Shown here: positions 39,085-50,227 of the stretch, piece by piece
How the letters are laid out: each line of letters starts with the position of its first letter
Position numbering within the stretch: position 1 is the stretch's first letter
Origin: an uncultured Oscillospiraceae bacterium
GTDB lineage: Bacteria > Bacillota > Clostridia > Oscillospirales > Oscillospiraceae
DNA length: 56,043 nucleotides
Assembly: GCA_947624985.1 (NCBI GenBank)
Contig: CANQMO010000018.1
Span: forward strand, 1 to 56,043
Direction: 5' to 3'
Made by a program: the position numbers and the translations under genes
The notes under the pieces: generated by a model
What the model was told of the DNA's origin: nothing
Seen by the model: the letters and a program-made list of their open reading frames with translations, nothing else
The model's database searches: none

Positions 39085-41529
39085 ATGGATACGTTCACGA
39101 AAAACTACATCGACGCCCGGCGGGCGGTGATAGCGCTGGATTTCCCCCGGCTGAACGGGGCCCAGCGGGAGGCGGTCATGGTCACGGAGGGGCCGCTGCT
39201 CATTTTGGCCGGCGCCGGCAGCGGCAAGACCACGGTGCTGATAAACCGGGTGGCCAATCTCATGAAATACGGCAGGGCCTCCGACTGCGACGACCTGCCC
39301 CCCGACGCGGACGAGGAAAAGCTGGACGTCATGCGCCGGTACATAGCGGGGGACAGGAGCCTGAAGCGGCAGGCCGAGGAGGCCGCGGCGTTCGAGCCGG
39401 TGCCCGGCTGGCAGATCATGGCCATCACCTTCACCAACAAGGCCGCCGGGGAGCTGAAAGACCGGCTGAACGCCATGCTGGGCGAGCAGGGGCAGGACGT
39501 GTGGGCCAAGACCTTCCACTCCGCCTGTGTGCGCATTCTGCGCAGGGAGGCGCCGCTGCTGGGCTACCCAGAGGGCTTCACCATCTACGACACCGCGGAC
39601 CGGACCGCCGTGATGAAGCGGGTGATCAAGGACCAGAACAAGGACGAAAAGATGTACCCGCCCCGGTGGGTGCTGGACTGTCTGGACCGTGCCCGGAACC
39701 GGTTGCAGGACCCGGACGCTTTTGCCGCGGCGGCGGAAAAGAGCGGGGACTTCCGCATGCAGGGCGTGGCGGAGCTCTATAGGGAATATGCCCGCCGGCT
39801 CATGGACGCGGGGGCCATGGACTTTGACGATCTGCTCTATAACACGGTGCGCGTCTTTCGGGAGTACCCGGACGTATTGGAGCGGTATCAACGCCGGTTC
39901 CGGTACGTCCTCATCGACGAGTACCAGGACACCAACAACCTCCAGTACCTGATGGCCACCATGCTGGCCGGGGCCCACAAAAACATCTGCGTGGTGGGCG
40001 ACGACGACCAGTCCATCTACGCCTTCCGGGGCGCCACCATCGAAAATATCCTGTCCTTTGAGGACCAGTACGACCATGCCCGGGTCATCCGTCTGGAACA
40101 GAACTACCGCTCCACCGGCCATATTCTGGACGCGGCCAACGCGGTGGTGGCCAACAACCGGGGCCGGAAGGGCAAGAAGCTCTGGACGGACGCCGGGGCC
40201 GGGGACCGGATAACCCTGTATGTGGCGAACAACGAGGAGGACGAGGCCCAGTATGTGGTCCGGCAGGTGCTACAGGCGGTGGACCGGGGGGACAACCTCC
40301 GGGACCACGCGGTGCTGTACCGCCTGAACGCCCAGTCCCGGGCTCTGGAGCAGGCGTTTCTGCGCCACGGCATCCGGCCCAGGATCGTGAAGGGGAACCC
40401 CTTCTTTGAGCGGGCGGAGATCAAGGACCTGATGGCATATTTCTTCGTGCTTTTGAATCCCACGGACGATCTGCGTCTGAGCCGGATCGTCAATGTGCCC
40501 GCCAGAGGGATCGGCGCCACCACTGTGGAGCGGGCCCGGGCCATCGGGGCGGAAAACGGCCTGCCGCTGTTCACGGTCTTTTCCATGGCGGACATGTTCC
40601 CTGAGCTGAGCCGGACGGCGGAGAAGCTGAAAAGTTTCGTGGCCATGATGAACGAGCTGGCCGCCGTGGCCCGGGACGGGACGCTGGAGGAGCTCTACGA
40701 CGCGCTGCTGGACAGGACCGGCTACGCCCGGATGCTGGAGAGCTCCCGTTCGGAGGAGGATCTGAACCGGCTGGAGAACGTCCGGGAACTGAAGAGCTTT
40801 ATCGCCACCCATGTGCGCCAGACCGGGGACGACACCCTGGCCGGTTTTCTGGACGAGGTGAGCCTGTACACGGACTTGCAGGCCATGGACATGGACGAGA
40901 ACACCGTAACCCTCATGACCATCCACTCCGCCAAGGGGCTGGAATTCCCCACGGTGTTCATCGTGGGCATGGAGGAAGGGGTGTTTCCCTCCCTACAGGC
41001 CATCGGCGAGGCGGAGCAGATGGAGGAGGAGCGGCGGCTGGCCTATGTGGCCATCACCCGGGCCAGACGGCGGCTTGTCATCACCAGCGCCCGCCAGCGG
41101 ATGGTGTTCGGCCAGACGGCCCCCCATCGGGTCAGCCGGTTCGTGGACGAGATCCCCGCCGAGCACATCGACAGGCCCTATGCGGACCTGAAGAGCACCG
41201 GCTGGTTCGACTTTGACGACGTGCCGGACCCGGACGCCGGGGAGGGGACGCTCCCCCGGGGCGCCCGGCCCGCTGCTGGCCGGACGGCGCCCAATGTCCG
41301 GGACTGGCAGAAGACCCGGAAAAAGACCCTGGCCCCGCCGGTCAGAAAGACCGAACCCGCGCCCAGCTTCGCCGTGGGGGACCGGGTGGAGCACAGCGCC
41401 TTCCACAAGGGCACCATCGTGAAAATGACCCCCATGGGCGGAGACCATCTGGTGGAGATCCAGTTCGACGGCCCGGGCCTGAAACGGCTCATGCTCAAGG
41501 CCGCCGCCCGGTACATGAAGAAGATATGA
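39085..41529 (+). CDS. pcrA: UvrD/PcrA-type ATP-dependent DNA helicase
   Basis: An 814-residue superfamily 1A 3'-5' helicase. Q motif LNGAQREAV, Walker A LAGAGSGKTTVL, motif Ia ITFTNKAAGEL, motif II VLIDEYQDTN, motif III VVGDDDQSIYAFRGA, motif IV LEQNYRS, motif V TIHSAKGLEFPTVF and motif VI VAITRARRRL are present. About 40 extra residues (~70-112) lie between Walker A and Ia. The C-terminal Tudor-like domain that binds RNA polymerase (GDRVEHSAFHKGTIVKM) is present. Likely roles are DNA repair and clearing stalled polymerase. No RBS. Confidence 0.94.
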   Translation: MDTFTKNYIDARRAVIALDFPRLNGAQREAVMVTEGPLLILAGAGSGKTTVLINRVANLMKYGRASDCDDLPPDADEEKLDVMRRYIAGDRSLKRQAEEAAAFEPVPGWQIMAITFTNKAAGELKDRLNAMLGEQGQDVWAKTFHSACVRILRREAPLLGYPEGFTIYDTADRTAVMKRVIKDQNKDEKMYPPRWVLDCLDRARNRLQDPDAFAAAAEKSGDFRMQGVAELYREYARRLMDAGAMDFDDLLYNTVRVFREYPDVLERYQRRFRYVLIDEYQDTNNLQYLMATMLAGAHKNICVVGDDDQSIYAFRGATIENILSFEDQYDHARVIRLEQNYRSTGHILDAANAVVANNRGRKGKKLWTDAGAGDRITLYVANNEEDEAQYVVRQVLQAVDRGDNLRDHAVLYRLNAQSRALEQAFLRHGIRPRIVKGNPFFERAEIKDLMAYFFVLLNPTDDLRLSRIVNVPARGIGATTVERARAIGAENGLPLFTVFSMADMFPELSRTAEKLKSFVAMMNELAAVARDGTLEELYDALLDRTGYARMLESSRSEEDLNRLENVRELKSFIATHVRQTGDDTLAGFLDEVSLYTDLQAMDMDENTVTLMTIHSAKGLEFPTVFIVGMEEGVFPSLQAIGEAEQMEEERRLAYVAITRARRRLVITSARQRMVFGQTAPHRVSRFVDEIPAEHIDRPYADLKSTGWFDFDDVPDPDAGEGTLPRGARPAAGRTAPNVRDWQKTRKKTLAPPVRKTEPAPSFAVGDRVEHSAFHKGTIVKMTPMGGDHLVEIQFDGPGLKRLMLKAAARYMKKI

Positions 41530-41535
41530 CAGATG

Positions 41536-41579
41536 ACCGGCCCCCGGAGCGAACGCTCCGGGGGCCGGTTGCATTTTTT
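41536..41579. terminator. rho-independent terminator between pcrA and the DtxR-family gene
   Basis: Long perfect stem ACCGGCCCCCGGAGC/GCTCCGGGGGCCGGT followed by GCATTTTTT; convergent genes on both sides. Confidence 0.9.
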
Positions 41580-41594
41580 GGAAAACGCGGTATA

Positions 41595-42014
41595 CTATTT
41601 CTGCCCGCTGTGTGCCCTGGCGTGGGCGGTCAGATCGGGGGCCTCCTGGCCGTGGGCGGCCATGTGGGCCTGGATGGCGGAAAAGGTCTCATCGGAGAGG
41701 TCGTGCTCGATCTTGCAGGCGTCCCGGTATGCCACGTCCCGGTCCACGCCCAGGCTCATCAGCACGGCGGCCAGGGTCTCATGCCGCTCGTAGATCCGCT
41801 TGGCAATGGCCAGACCCTTGTCCTCCAGATACAGGAGCCGCTCCGCGTCCCGGCGGATGTAGCCGTTTTCCTCCAGCTGCTTCATGGCCACGCTCACCGA
41901 TGGTTTGGAGAAGCCGAGGGTGTTTGCCACGTCGATGGAGCGGGCGTAGCCCTTTTGCAGGGTCAGCATATAAATGGCTTCCAGATAGTCCTCGGCGGAC
42001 TCGTGGATGTTCAT
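41595..42014 (-). CDS. DtxR/MntR-family metal-dependent transcriptional regulator
   Basis: A 139-residue regulator: an N-terminal winged helix (SAEDYLEAIYMLTLQKGYARSIDVANTLGFSKPSVSVAMKQLEENGYI, residues ~6-55) and a metal-binding dimerisation domain (RHETLAAVLMSLGVD, ACKIEHDLSDE). There is no SH3-like third domain, so it is MntR-sized. Cys occupies the position of one MntR Glu ligand, a variant common in Clostridia, leaving Mn or Fe specificity open. No transporter gene adjoins it. Confidence 0.9.
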   Translation of the reverse strand: MNIHESAEDYLEAIYMLTLQKGYARSIDVANTLGFSKPSVSVAMKQLEENGYIRRDAERLLYLEDKGLAIAKRIYERHETLAAVLMSLGVDRDVAYRDACKIEHDLSDETFSAIQAHMAAHGQEAPDLTAHARAHSGQK

Positions 42015-42092
42015 ACGCGCACCTCCCGGCTTTCTTGATATAGTATATTGATTGTATCATAGCGGTCCCGGAAATGCAAGTCAGGTGACAGG

Positions 42093-43442
42093 ATGTTCGA
42101 CATACCCCCTTATGTATATACGGTGCTGACGGCCCTGCGTGACGCGGGGCATGAGGCGTATCCCGTGGGCGGGTGCGTGCGGGACTGTCTGATGGGCCGG
42201 GCGCCCGCGGACTGGGACGTTTGCACCGCCGCGCTGCCGGAGCAGGTAGAGGCGGTGTTCGCCGGGCAGCGGTCCATCAGGACCGGCGTGAAGCACGGCA
42301 CGGTGACGGTCCTGTGGGAGGGACGGCCCGTGGAGATCACCACCTTCCGCACGGACGGGCCCTACCGGGACAACCGCCACCCGGATACGGTGACCTTTGT
42401 ATCCAGCCTGCGGGAGGATCTGGCCCGGCGGGATTTCACGGTGAACGCCATGGCCCTGGACTCGGACGGGAGCGTGATAGACCCCTTCGGGGGCCGGGCG
42501 GACCTGGAGGCGGGACGTATCCGCTGCGTGGGAGAGCCGAAAGCCCGGTTCGGGGAGGATGCGCTGCGTATTTTGCGGGCCCTCCGGTTCGCGTCGAAGC
42601 TGGACTTTACCGTGGAGCCGGATACCGCCCGGAGCGCGGTGGAGGACCGGGCGCTGCTGGACAATATCGCCCGGGAGCGGGTATTTTCCGAGCTGAAGGG
42701 CATCCTCACCGGCCCCGGGGCCGGCCGGGTGCTGCGGGACTACGCCCCGGTGATCTTTCAGATCATCCCGGAGCTGGCGGGGTCGGAGGGCTTTGACCAG
42801 AAAAATCCCCACCACATCCACGACGTGTGGACCCACAGCACCATGGCGGTGGACGCGGCCCCGCCGGAGCCGGTGTTGCGGCTGACCATGCTGCTGCACG
42901 ACGTGGGCAAGCCGGAGACCTTTTTCACCGACGAGGCCGGGGTGGGCCACTTTTACGGCCACGCGGAAAAGGGCGCGGAGATGGCGGACGGCATCCTACG
43001 GCGGCTGCGGTGCGACAACGCCACCCGGGAGCGGGTGTGTCTGCTGATCCACTACCACGCCATCCAGCCGCCCCAGACCCCGAAAGCCATGCGGCGGCTG
43101 CTGGTGAAAGTGGGTGAGGAGACGGTGCGGCAGCTTCTGGATTGCTGGCGGGCGGACTGCGCCGACCGGGCCGACGCGGTCCTGGCGGCGGATATCCCCT
43201 GGGGGACCCTGATCGGGACGGCGGAGCGGATATTGGAGGAGCTCTCCACGGAGCCGGCCCCCTGCTTTTCGGTGAAGAGCCTGGCGGTGAACGGCGGGGA
43301 CATCCTGGCCCTGGGCCTGTCGCCGGGGCCGGCGGTGGGCAAGGTCCTGAGAGCGCTGCTGGAGGAAGTCATAAACGGAGAGATCGCCAACGAGCGGGAG
43401 GCCCTGCTGACCAGGGCCAAGGCGCTGCTGGCGGACAGGTGA
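42093..43442 (+). CDS. cca: CCA-adding tRNA nucleotidyltransferase
   Basis: A 449-residue class II nucleotidyltransferase: YPVGGCVRDCLMGRAPADWDV (the nucleotidyltransferase loop plus DxD), RRDFTVNAMALD, EDALRILRALRFASKLDF and a C-terminal HD-type domain (LLHDVGKPETFF, HAEKGAEMA). It adds or repairs the tRNA 3' CCA end, consistent with the tRNA gene at position 3 not encoding CCA. The initiation region AGGTGACAGG is a modest RBS. Confidence 0.93.
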   Translation: MFDIPPYVYTVLTALRDAGHEAYPVGGCVRDCLMGRAPADWDVCTAALPEQVEAVFAGQRSIRTGVKHGTVTVLWEGRPVEITTFRTDGPYRDNRHPDTVTFVSSLREDLARRDFTVNAMALDSDGSVIDPFGGRADLEAGRIRCVGEPKARFGEDALRILRALRFASKLDFTVEPDTARSAVEDRALLDNIARERVFSELKGILTGPGAGRVLRDYAPVIFQIIPELAGSEGFDQKNPHHIHDVWTHSTMAVDAAPPEPVLRLTMLLHDVGKPETFFTDEAGVGHFYGHAEKGAEMADGILRRLRCDNATRERVCLLIHYHAIQPPQTPKAMRRLLVKVGEETVRQLLDCWRADCADRADAVLAADIPWGTLIGTAERILEELSTEPAPCFSVKSLAVNGGDILALGLSPGPAVGKVLRALLEEVINGEIANEREALLTRAKALLADR

Positions 43443-43468
43443 AACGAACGATATCGGGAGGAAACAGC

Positions 43469-44311
43469 ATGAACATCAAAGTGACGGCTGACAGTACCTG
43501 CGACCTGACAGCGGAACTGACAGAGCGGCACGGTATCACCATCACCCCTCTGCGGGTCAACTGCGGGGAAGGGGATATGCGCGACGGGATTGACATCACC
43601 CCGGACGGCCTTTATGAGAAGATACAGGCCACGGGCAGACTGGCGAGCACCGCGGCGGTGAACGTGCAGGAGTACATAGACGTGTTCACCGAGGCGCGCA
43701 AGACCTATGACGCGGTGATCCACTTCACCATCAGCGCCGACATGTCCGCCTGCTACCAGAACGCCTGTATCGCGGCGGAGGAGGTGGGGAACGTGTATGT
43801 GGTGGACAGCCAGAGCCTGTCCACGGGTATCGGCCACCTGGTGCTGGACGCCTGCGAGATGGCGGACGCCGGCATGGACGCCGGGGATATCCACGCTGTG
43901 CTGGAGGCGAAGCGGGAGAAGCTGGACGTGAGCTTCGTGGTGGATACGCTGGAGTATCTGCGCAAGGGGGGCCGGTGCAGCGCTCTGACCGCCATGGGGG
44001 CCAATCTGCTGCGGCTGCACCCGTGCATTTTCGTGAAGGATGGAGTCATGGGCGTGGGCCGGAAGTACCGGGGCGATATCAAAACGTGCGTGGTCGCCTA
44101 CATAAAGGACCGGCTGGCGGACCCGTCCACGGTGGATACGAAGCGGGTGTTCATCACCGACTCCGGCGTCGGCGAGGACATCCGCGCCGCGGCGGAGGAG
44201 CAGGTCCGCGCTCTGGTCCCCTTTGAGGAGGTCATCCACACCCGGGCGGGCTGCACCGTATCCTGCCACTGTGGACCGGGCACGCTGGGGATACTGTTTT
44301 ATCGGAAATGA
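43469..44311 (+). CDS. DegV family protein (fatty acid-binding)
   Basis: A 280-residue DegV protein. The fold opens with KVTADSTCDLTAEL, contains LRVNCGE, RLASTAAVNVQEYI, IHFTISADMSACYQNA, VVDSQSLSTGIG and LEYLRKGGRCS. DegV proteins bind fatty acids; FakB-type members present them to FakA kinase. No fakA is nearby. GGGAGG precedes ATG 43469; the gene follows cca by 26 bp. Confidence 0.92.
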   Translation: MNIKVTADSTCDLTAELTERHGITITPLRVNCGEGDMRDGIDITPDGLYEKIQATGRLASTAAVNVQEYIDVFTEARKTYDAVIHFTISADMSACYQNACIAAEEVGNVYVVDSQSLSTGIGHLVLDACEMADAGMDAGDIHAVLEAKREKLDVSFVVDTLEYLRKGGRCSALTAMGANLLRLHPCIFVKDGVMGVGRKYRGDIKTCVVAYIKDRLADPSTVDTKRVFITDSGVGEDIRAAAEEQVRALVPFEEVIHTRAGCTVSCHCGPGTLGILFYRK

Positions 44312-44408
44312 GCGGGCAAAAACCGCGCCGGGATATACCGCCATATTTCGACCCGTTTTACCGGCGGCCGGGTTGAATAAATTTAAAAATATTTTTTTCG
44401 CCGGGGGC

Positions 44409-44437
44409 TTGTATTTTATAGACGGATTATTTATAAT
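44409..44437 (+). promoter_or_regulatory. promoter of the coiled-coil protein gene
   Basis: TTGTAT (44409-44414), 17 bp, TATAAT (44432-44437), about 38 bp from the ATG. Confidence 0.65.
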
Positions 44438-44475
44438 CAAAACGATAAAAACTAAACACCAAGGAGGCAAAGACC

Positions 44476-44811
44476 ATGCCCAGACCCAAAGGAAGCAAAA
44501 ATAAGAAAAAGGATGTGTCCGTGGCGGCTATCGAGGCCAAGCTGGCCACCCAGATGGAAGTAAAAAAGGCGCTGGAAGCCGAGCAGGCGGATATCCTGGC
44601 CGCCATTGAAAAGCAGAAGCAGCTTCTCAAGGCCAAGAAAAAGGATCTTCGGACGGCGGAAAAGGCCATCATGAAGCTGGAGGAGAAGAAAGCGGAGGCC
44701 GTGGCGATAGAGAACGCCGTCGCCAAGAAGGAAGAGATCGAGCAGGTCGTCACCAAGCTGGTCAGCAGCGGCAAGAGCGCGGAAGAGATCCTGGATATGC
44801 TGAAAAAATAA
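44476..44811 (+). CDS. small basic coiled-coil protein, function unknown
   Basis: A 111-residue, Lys/Glu/Ala-rich protein. The N-terminus MPRPKGSKNKKK resembles an AT-hook-like (RPKGSK) DNA-binding peptide; residues ~15-85 predict as a long coiled coil, and the C-terminus (EIEQVVTKLVSSGKSAEEILDML) is a short helical unit. A nucleoid-associated role is plausible but unproven. Strong RBS AAGGAGG and promoter suggest high expression. Confidence 0.75.
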   Translation: MPRPKGSKNKKKDVSVAAIEAKLATQMEVKKALEAEQADILAAIEKQKQLLKAKKKDLRTAEKAIMKLEEKKAEAVAIENAVAKKEEIEQVVTKLVSSGKSAEEILDMLKK

Positions 44812-44829
44812 AACGAAATATGCTCTGTA

Positions 44830-44959
44830 TCCGGCCCCCTCTGGCGAGGGGGCTGGCGCCGCGAAACGGCGGCCGGGGGAGAGACGGCGGAGATAACGAT
44901 ATATATCTCTCTCGCCCTGCCTGTGCGGGCAGCTTACCTCCCTCGTCAGAGGGAGGCTT
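44830..44959 (+). repeat. R4 palindromic intergenic repeat unit
   Basis: A string of hairpins: GCCCCCTC/GAGGGGGC (44834-44853), GCCG/CGGC, GGAGAGA...TCTCTC, and CCTCCCTC/GAGGGAGG (44937-44956). The final GGGAGG arm also serves as the RBS of the HAD gene. Similar CCCTC/GAGGG-ended elements are, from memory, frequent between genes of gut Oscillospirales. Only one copy is in the window. Confidence 0.6.
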
Positions 44960-44965
44960 TGATTT

Positions 44966-45721
44966 ATGCGGACGAATAGAAAAATAAACGATATCCTGCG
45001 GGGCAAAAAGGCGGTGCTGTTCGACCTGGACGGAACGCTGCTGGACTCCGTGGGAGTGTGGAACGCCACAGACGAGGCGCTGATACGCTTTCTGACGGGC
45101 GGCGCGCCGGACCTGGAGACGATCCAGCGGGACCGGGACTGGGCCCTGAGCCGGTTCCGGGGCGATCCCGCGCCCTATTTCCGCTACTGTGAGACGCTGA
45201 AAACGCGCTATAAAAGTCCCCTTTCCACGGAGGAGATACAGTCCCGGCGCTATGCCATCGCCCGGACGTATCTGGAAAATACGGTGGATTACAAGCCCGG
45301 GGCGGCGGAATTTCTGTGGGACCTGAAACGGGCGGGGTATATCCTCGTGCTGACCACCACGGGCCGGCGCTGGAGCATCGAGAGCTACCGGACGAAAAAC
45401 AGGAATATCCTGGACAAAGCGCCGCTGGACGATATTTTTGAGCGCGTTTACACCTGTGAGGACGTGCGCAATATCAAACCCGACCCGGAGATATACCGGC
45501 GGGCACTGGCGGACCTGGGCCTTGCCCCGGGGGCGTGCGTGGTGTTCGAGGACTCGCTGGCGGGGGTCATGGCGGCCAAGGGCGCGGGCCTGTCCGTGGC
45601 GGCGGTATACGATACATATTCCGACCCGGACCGGGCGGAGATTAACGCGCTGGCCGACTGGCAGGTGGAGAGCTTTGCCGAGCCGGATACGGAGGATAAA
45701 AGCGATGGAATATCACCATAA
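44966..45721 (+). CDS. HAD-family phosphatase/phosphoglycolate phosphatase-like
   Basis: A 251-residue haloacid dehalogenase hydrolase with a cap domain. Motif I FDLDGTLLDS (nucleophile Asp), motif II LTTTGRR, motif III IKPDPEIY and motif IV VFEDSLAGVMAA are all present. The substrate is unknown. GGGAGG 10 bases before the ATG comes from the R4 repeat. The 3' end overlaps the thioesterase gene by 17 bp. Confidence 0.88.
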   Translation: MRTNRKINDILRGKKAVLFDLDGTLLDSVGVWNATDEALIRFLTGGAPDLETIQRDRDWALSRFRGDPAPYFRYCETLKTRYKSPLSTEEIQSRRYAIARTYLENTVDYKPGAAEFLWDLKRAGYILVLTTTGRRWSIESYRTKNRNILDKAPLDDIFERVYTCEDVRNIKPDPEIYRRALADLGLAPGACVVFEDSLAGVMAAKGAGLSVAAVYDTYSDPDRAEINALADWQVESFAEPDTEDKSDGISP

Positions 45722-46115
45722 GGTGCAGTATTACGAGACGGATAAAATGGGTATCACCCACCACGCCAACTACGTCCACTGGATGGAGGAGGCCCGTATC
45801 GCCTTTCTGGACGAGCTGGGCTACGGCTACGACGCGCTGGAGGCCATGGGCATAGGCTCGCCGGTGATGAGCGTGGACTGCCGGTACAAGGCGCCCACCA
45901 CCTTTCCGGATGACGTGACCGTGACGGTGTGGGTGGAGCGGTCCAACGGGGTGCGGCTGCGGCTGGGCTACGAGATGAAAAAGGCCGACGGGACCACGGT
46001 GTGTCAGGCCCATTCCGAGCACTGCTTCGTGAGCCCGGAGGGGAAGCTGCTGCGGCTGCAAAACGCGTGCCCGGGCCTGTGCGGCGCTCTGGCGGCGCTG
46101 GTGGAGCCGAGATAA
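45705..46115 (+). CDS. acyl-CoA thioesterase (YbgC/4HBT hot-dog fold)
   Basis: A 136-residue hot-dog thioesterase. YYETDKMGITHHANYVHWME contains the conserved Asp and HANY of the YbgC/4-hydroxybenzoyl-CoA thioesterase family. ATG 45705 follows GGAGG at nine bases and lies inside the end of the HAD gene. Repeat R3 copy 1 follows. Confidence 0.9.
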   Translation: MEYHHKVQYYETDKMGITHHANYVHWMEEARIAFLDELGYGYDALEAMGIGSPVMSVDCRYKAPTTFPDDVTVTVWVERSNGVRLRLGYEMKKADGTTVCQAHSEHCFVSPEGKLLRLQNACPGLCGALAALVEPR

Positions 46116-46142
46116 CAGGGGCGGTCAGAACTTTCAAAACCC

Positions 46143-46327
46143 GTCTAACGGGGTATTGGGACCTGTCCGAAAGCATTTCCGCCCGCTCGCGTTCCGCTGC
46201 GCGTCCGAAAATCGCGGGCGGAAACGCTTCCGGCCCGGTCTTCGGACTTTCGGTGCGCCGCCCTAAAGGTCATGGCCCGCCATGACCTTTACATGGCGGG
46301 ACGGCTATAACAGAGCAAAGTAGAACG
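46143..46327 (+). repeat. R3 structured repeat, copy 1
   Basis: Core 46158-46277 (GGGACCTGTCCGAAAGCA to GGTCATGGCC) matches copy 2 at ~93% by eye with a one-base indel. Outer stem GTCCGAA/TTCGGAC encloses TTTCCGCCCGC/GCGGGCGGAAA. Here an extra hairpin around CATGGCGGG follows the core. The flanks share TAACAG and AGAAC words with copy 2. The rest of 46116-46427 holds only the trxB promoter. Confidence 0.85.
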
Positions 46328-46362
46328 CCCCAAAAAAGCGCATACTAAACACACGCCGCCTC

Positions 46363-46392
46363 TTGCGGGGAGCGGCGTGTGTGTGGTACAAT
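46363..46392 (+). promoter_or_regulatory. candidate promoter of trxB-trxA-valS
   Basis: TTGCGG (46363-46368), 18 bp, TACAAT (46387-46392). A CACGCCGC/GCGGCGTG inverted repeat (about 46353-46378) overlaps the -35. Confidence 0.5.
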
Positions 46393-46427
46393 GACCAATT
46401 GGTAGATCGTGGGTTCGGAGGCCGTTC

Positions 46428-47258
46428 ATGGACGAAAAGACCTGGGACATCCTCATATTGGGCGCGGGGCCGGCGGGCATATCGGCGGCGCTGACGGCCC
46501 ATGCCCGTGGCCGGTCCGTCACGGTGCTGGGCGCGGACCCCATGACGTCGCCGCTGGCGAAGGCCCCCCGGATCGACAACTACCCGGGCCTGCCCGGCAT
46601 GAGCGGCAGGGACCTGCTCGCGGCCATGACCCAGAGCCTCGCCGCCCAGGACATCCCCCGTATCGAGGGCCGGGCCACCGGCGTGATGGCCTTCGACGGG
46701 AAATTCATGGTCAGCGCCGAACAGGACGTATATACGGCCCGCTCGCTGATACTGGCGGCGGGCGCCCAGCAGGGGACGAAGCCCCTCCTTGGCGAGAGCG
46801 AGCTTCTGGGCCGGGGCGTCAGTTACTGCGCCACCTGCGACGGGATGCTGTACCGTGGTAAACGGGTGGCTGTACTGGGCCTGAGCGGCTCGGCGGAGAG
46901 GGACGCCGCCTTCCTGCGGCAGATCGGCTGTCAGGTCCTCTTCTTCGGTCCGGCTCAGGCGAAAAACTGCGAGATAAAAGGCGGGACGAATGTGACTGGC
47001 GTCGTCTGCGGCGGGGAAGAATATGCCGTGGAGGGCGTGTTCATCTTGCGGCCCACCGTGGCGGCCAGCGTGCTGCTGCCGGGGCTGGCCATGACGGACG
47101 GTCACATCGCCGTGGATGAAAATATGGCGACCGGCGTGCCCGGGGTATTCGCCGCCGGAGACTGCACGGGCCGGCCTTACCAGATCGCCCGGGCCGTGGG
47201 ACAGGGCAACGCGGCGGCGCTGGGCGCGGACAGATATTTGAAGGAGAGAGACGAATGA
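46428..47258 (+). CDS. thioredoxin reductase-like flavoprotein lacking NADPH motifs
   Basis: A 276-residue protein, shorter than usual TrxB (~305-320). The FAD motifs are intact (ILGAGPAGISAALTA; VFAAGDCTGRPYQIARAVGQGNAAA) and the redox-active CATC (SYCATCDG) is present. The pyridine-nucleotide domain has GLSGSA in place of GGGxSA and lacks the HRRxxxR motif that reads the NADPH phosphate. This resembles the ferredoxin-dependent flavin thioredoxin reductases described in clostridia, so ferredoxin may be the donor (inference). It overlaps trxA by ATGA. Confidence 0.88.
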   Translation: MDEKTWDILILGAGPAGISAALTAHARGRSVTVLGADPMTSPLAKAPRIDNYPGLPGMSGRDLLAAMTQSLAAQDIPRIEGRATGVMAFDGKFMVSAEQDVYTARSLILAAGAQQGTKPLLGESELLGRGVSYCATCDGMLYRGKRVAVLGLSGSAERDAAFLRQIGCQVLFFGPAQAKNCEIKGGTNVTGVVCGGEEYAVEGVFILRPTVAASVLLPGLAMTDGHIAVDENMATGVPGVFAAGDCTGRPYQIARAVGQGNAAALGADRYLKERDE

Positions 47259-47553
47259 GCGTTTTGGAACTTACCGCAGAGGATTTTGACGAAATGACCG
47301 CCGCCGGCACGGTGCTGGTGGATTTCTGGGCCGTGTGGTGCGGCCCCTGCAAAATGCAGGCCCCCATCGTGGACGCGTTCGCGGAGAAGCGGACCGATGT
47401 GCGGGTGTGCAAGGTGAATGTGGACGAGCAGCCGGCTCTGGCGGCCCGGTTCGGTATCATGAGCATCCCCACGCTGATGGTGTTCAAAGACGGCCAGGCG
47501 GCCCGCCGGCAGGTGGGGCTGAGCAGCCTGGAGGAGATAGAGGAGCTGTGCAA

Positions 47554-47557
<4 letters not shown>
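47255..47557 (+). CDS. trxA: thioredoxin
   Basis: A 100-residue thioredoxin with active site [11 protein letters not shown] and cis-proline loop [12 protein letters not shown]. It is the probable electron acceptor of the adjacent reductase. Start and stop each overlap a neighbour by four bases (ATGA with trxB and with valS), so the three are one translationally coupled unit. Confidence 0.95.
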
Positions 47558-50163
<2,606 letters not shown>

Positions 50164-50183
50164 GCGAAAACGGAATACAGCAA

Positions 50184-50222
50184 AACACCCGGCAGGGATT
50201 TTTCCCAGCCGGGTGTTCTTTT
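50184..50222 (+). terminator. rho-independent terminator after valS
   Basis: Stem AACACCCGGC (50184-50193)/GCCGGGTGTT (50208-50217) followed by CTTTT. Confidence 0.88.
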
Positions 50223-50227
50223 AAATT

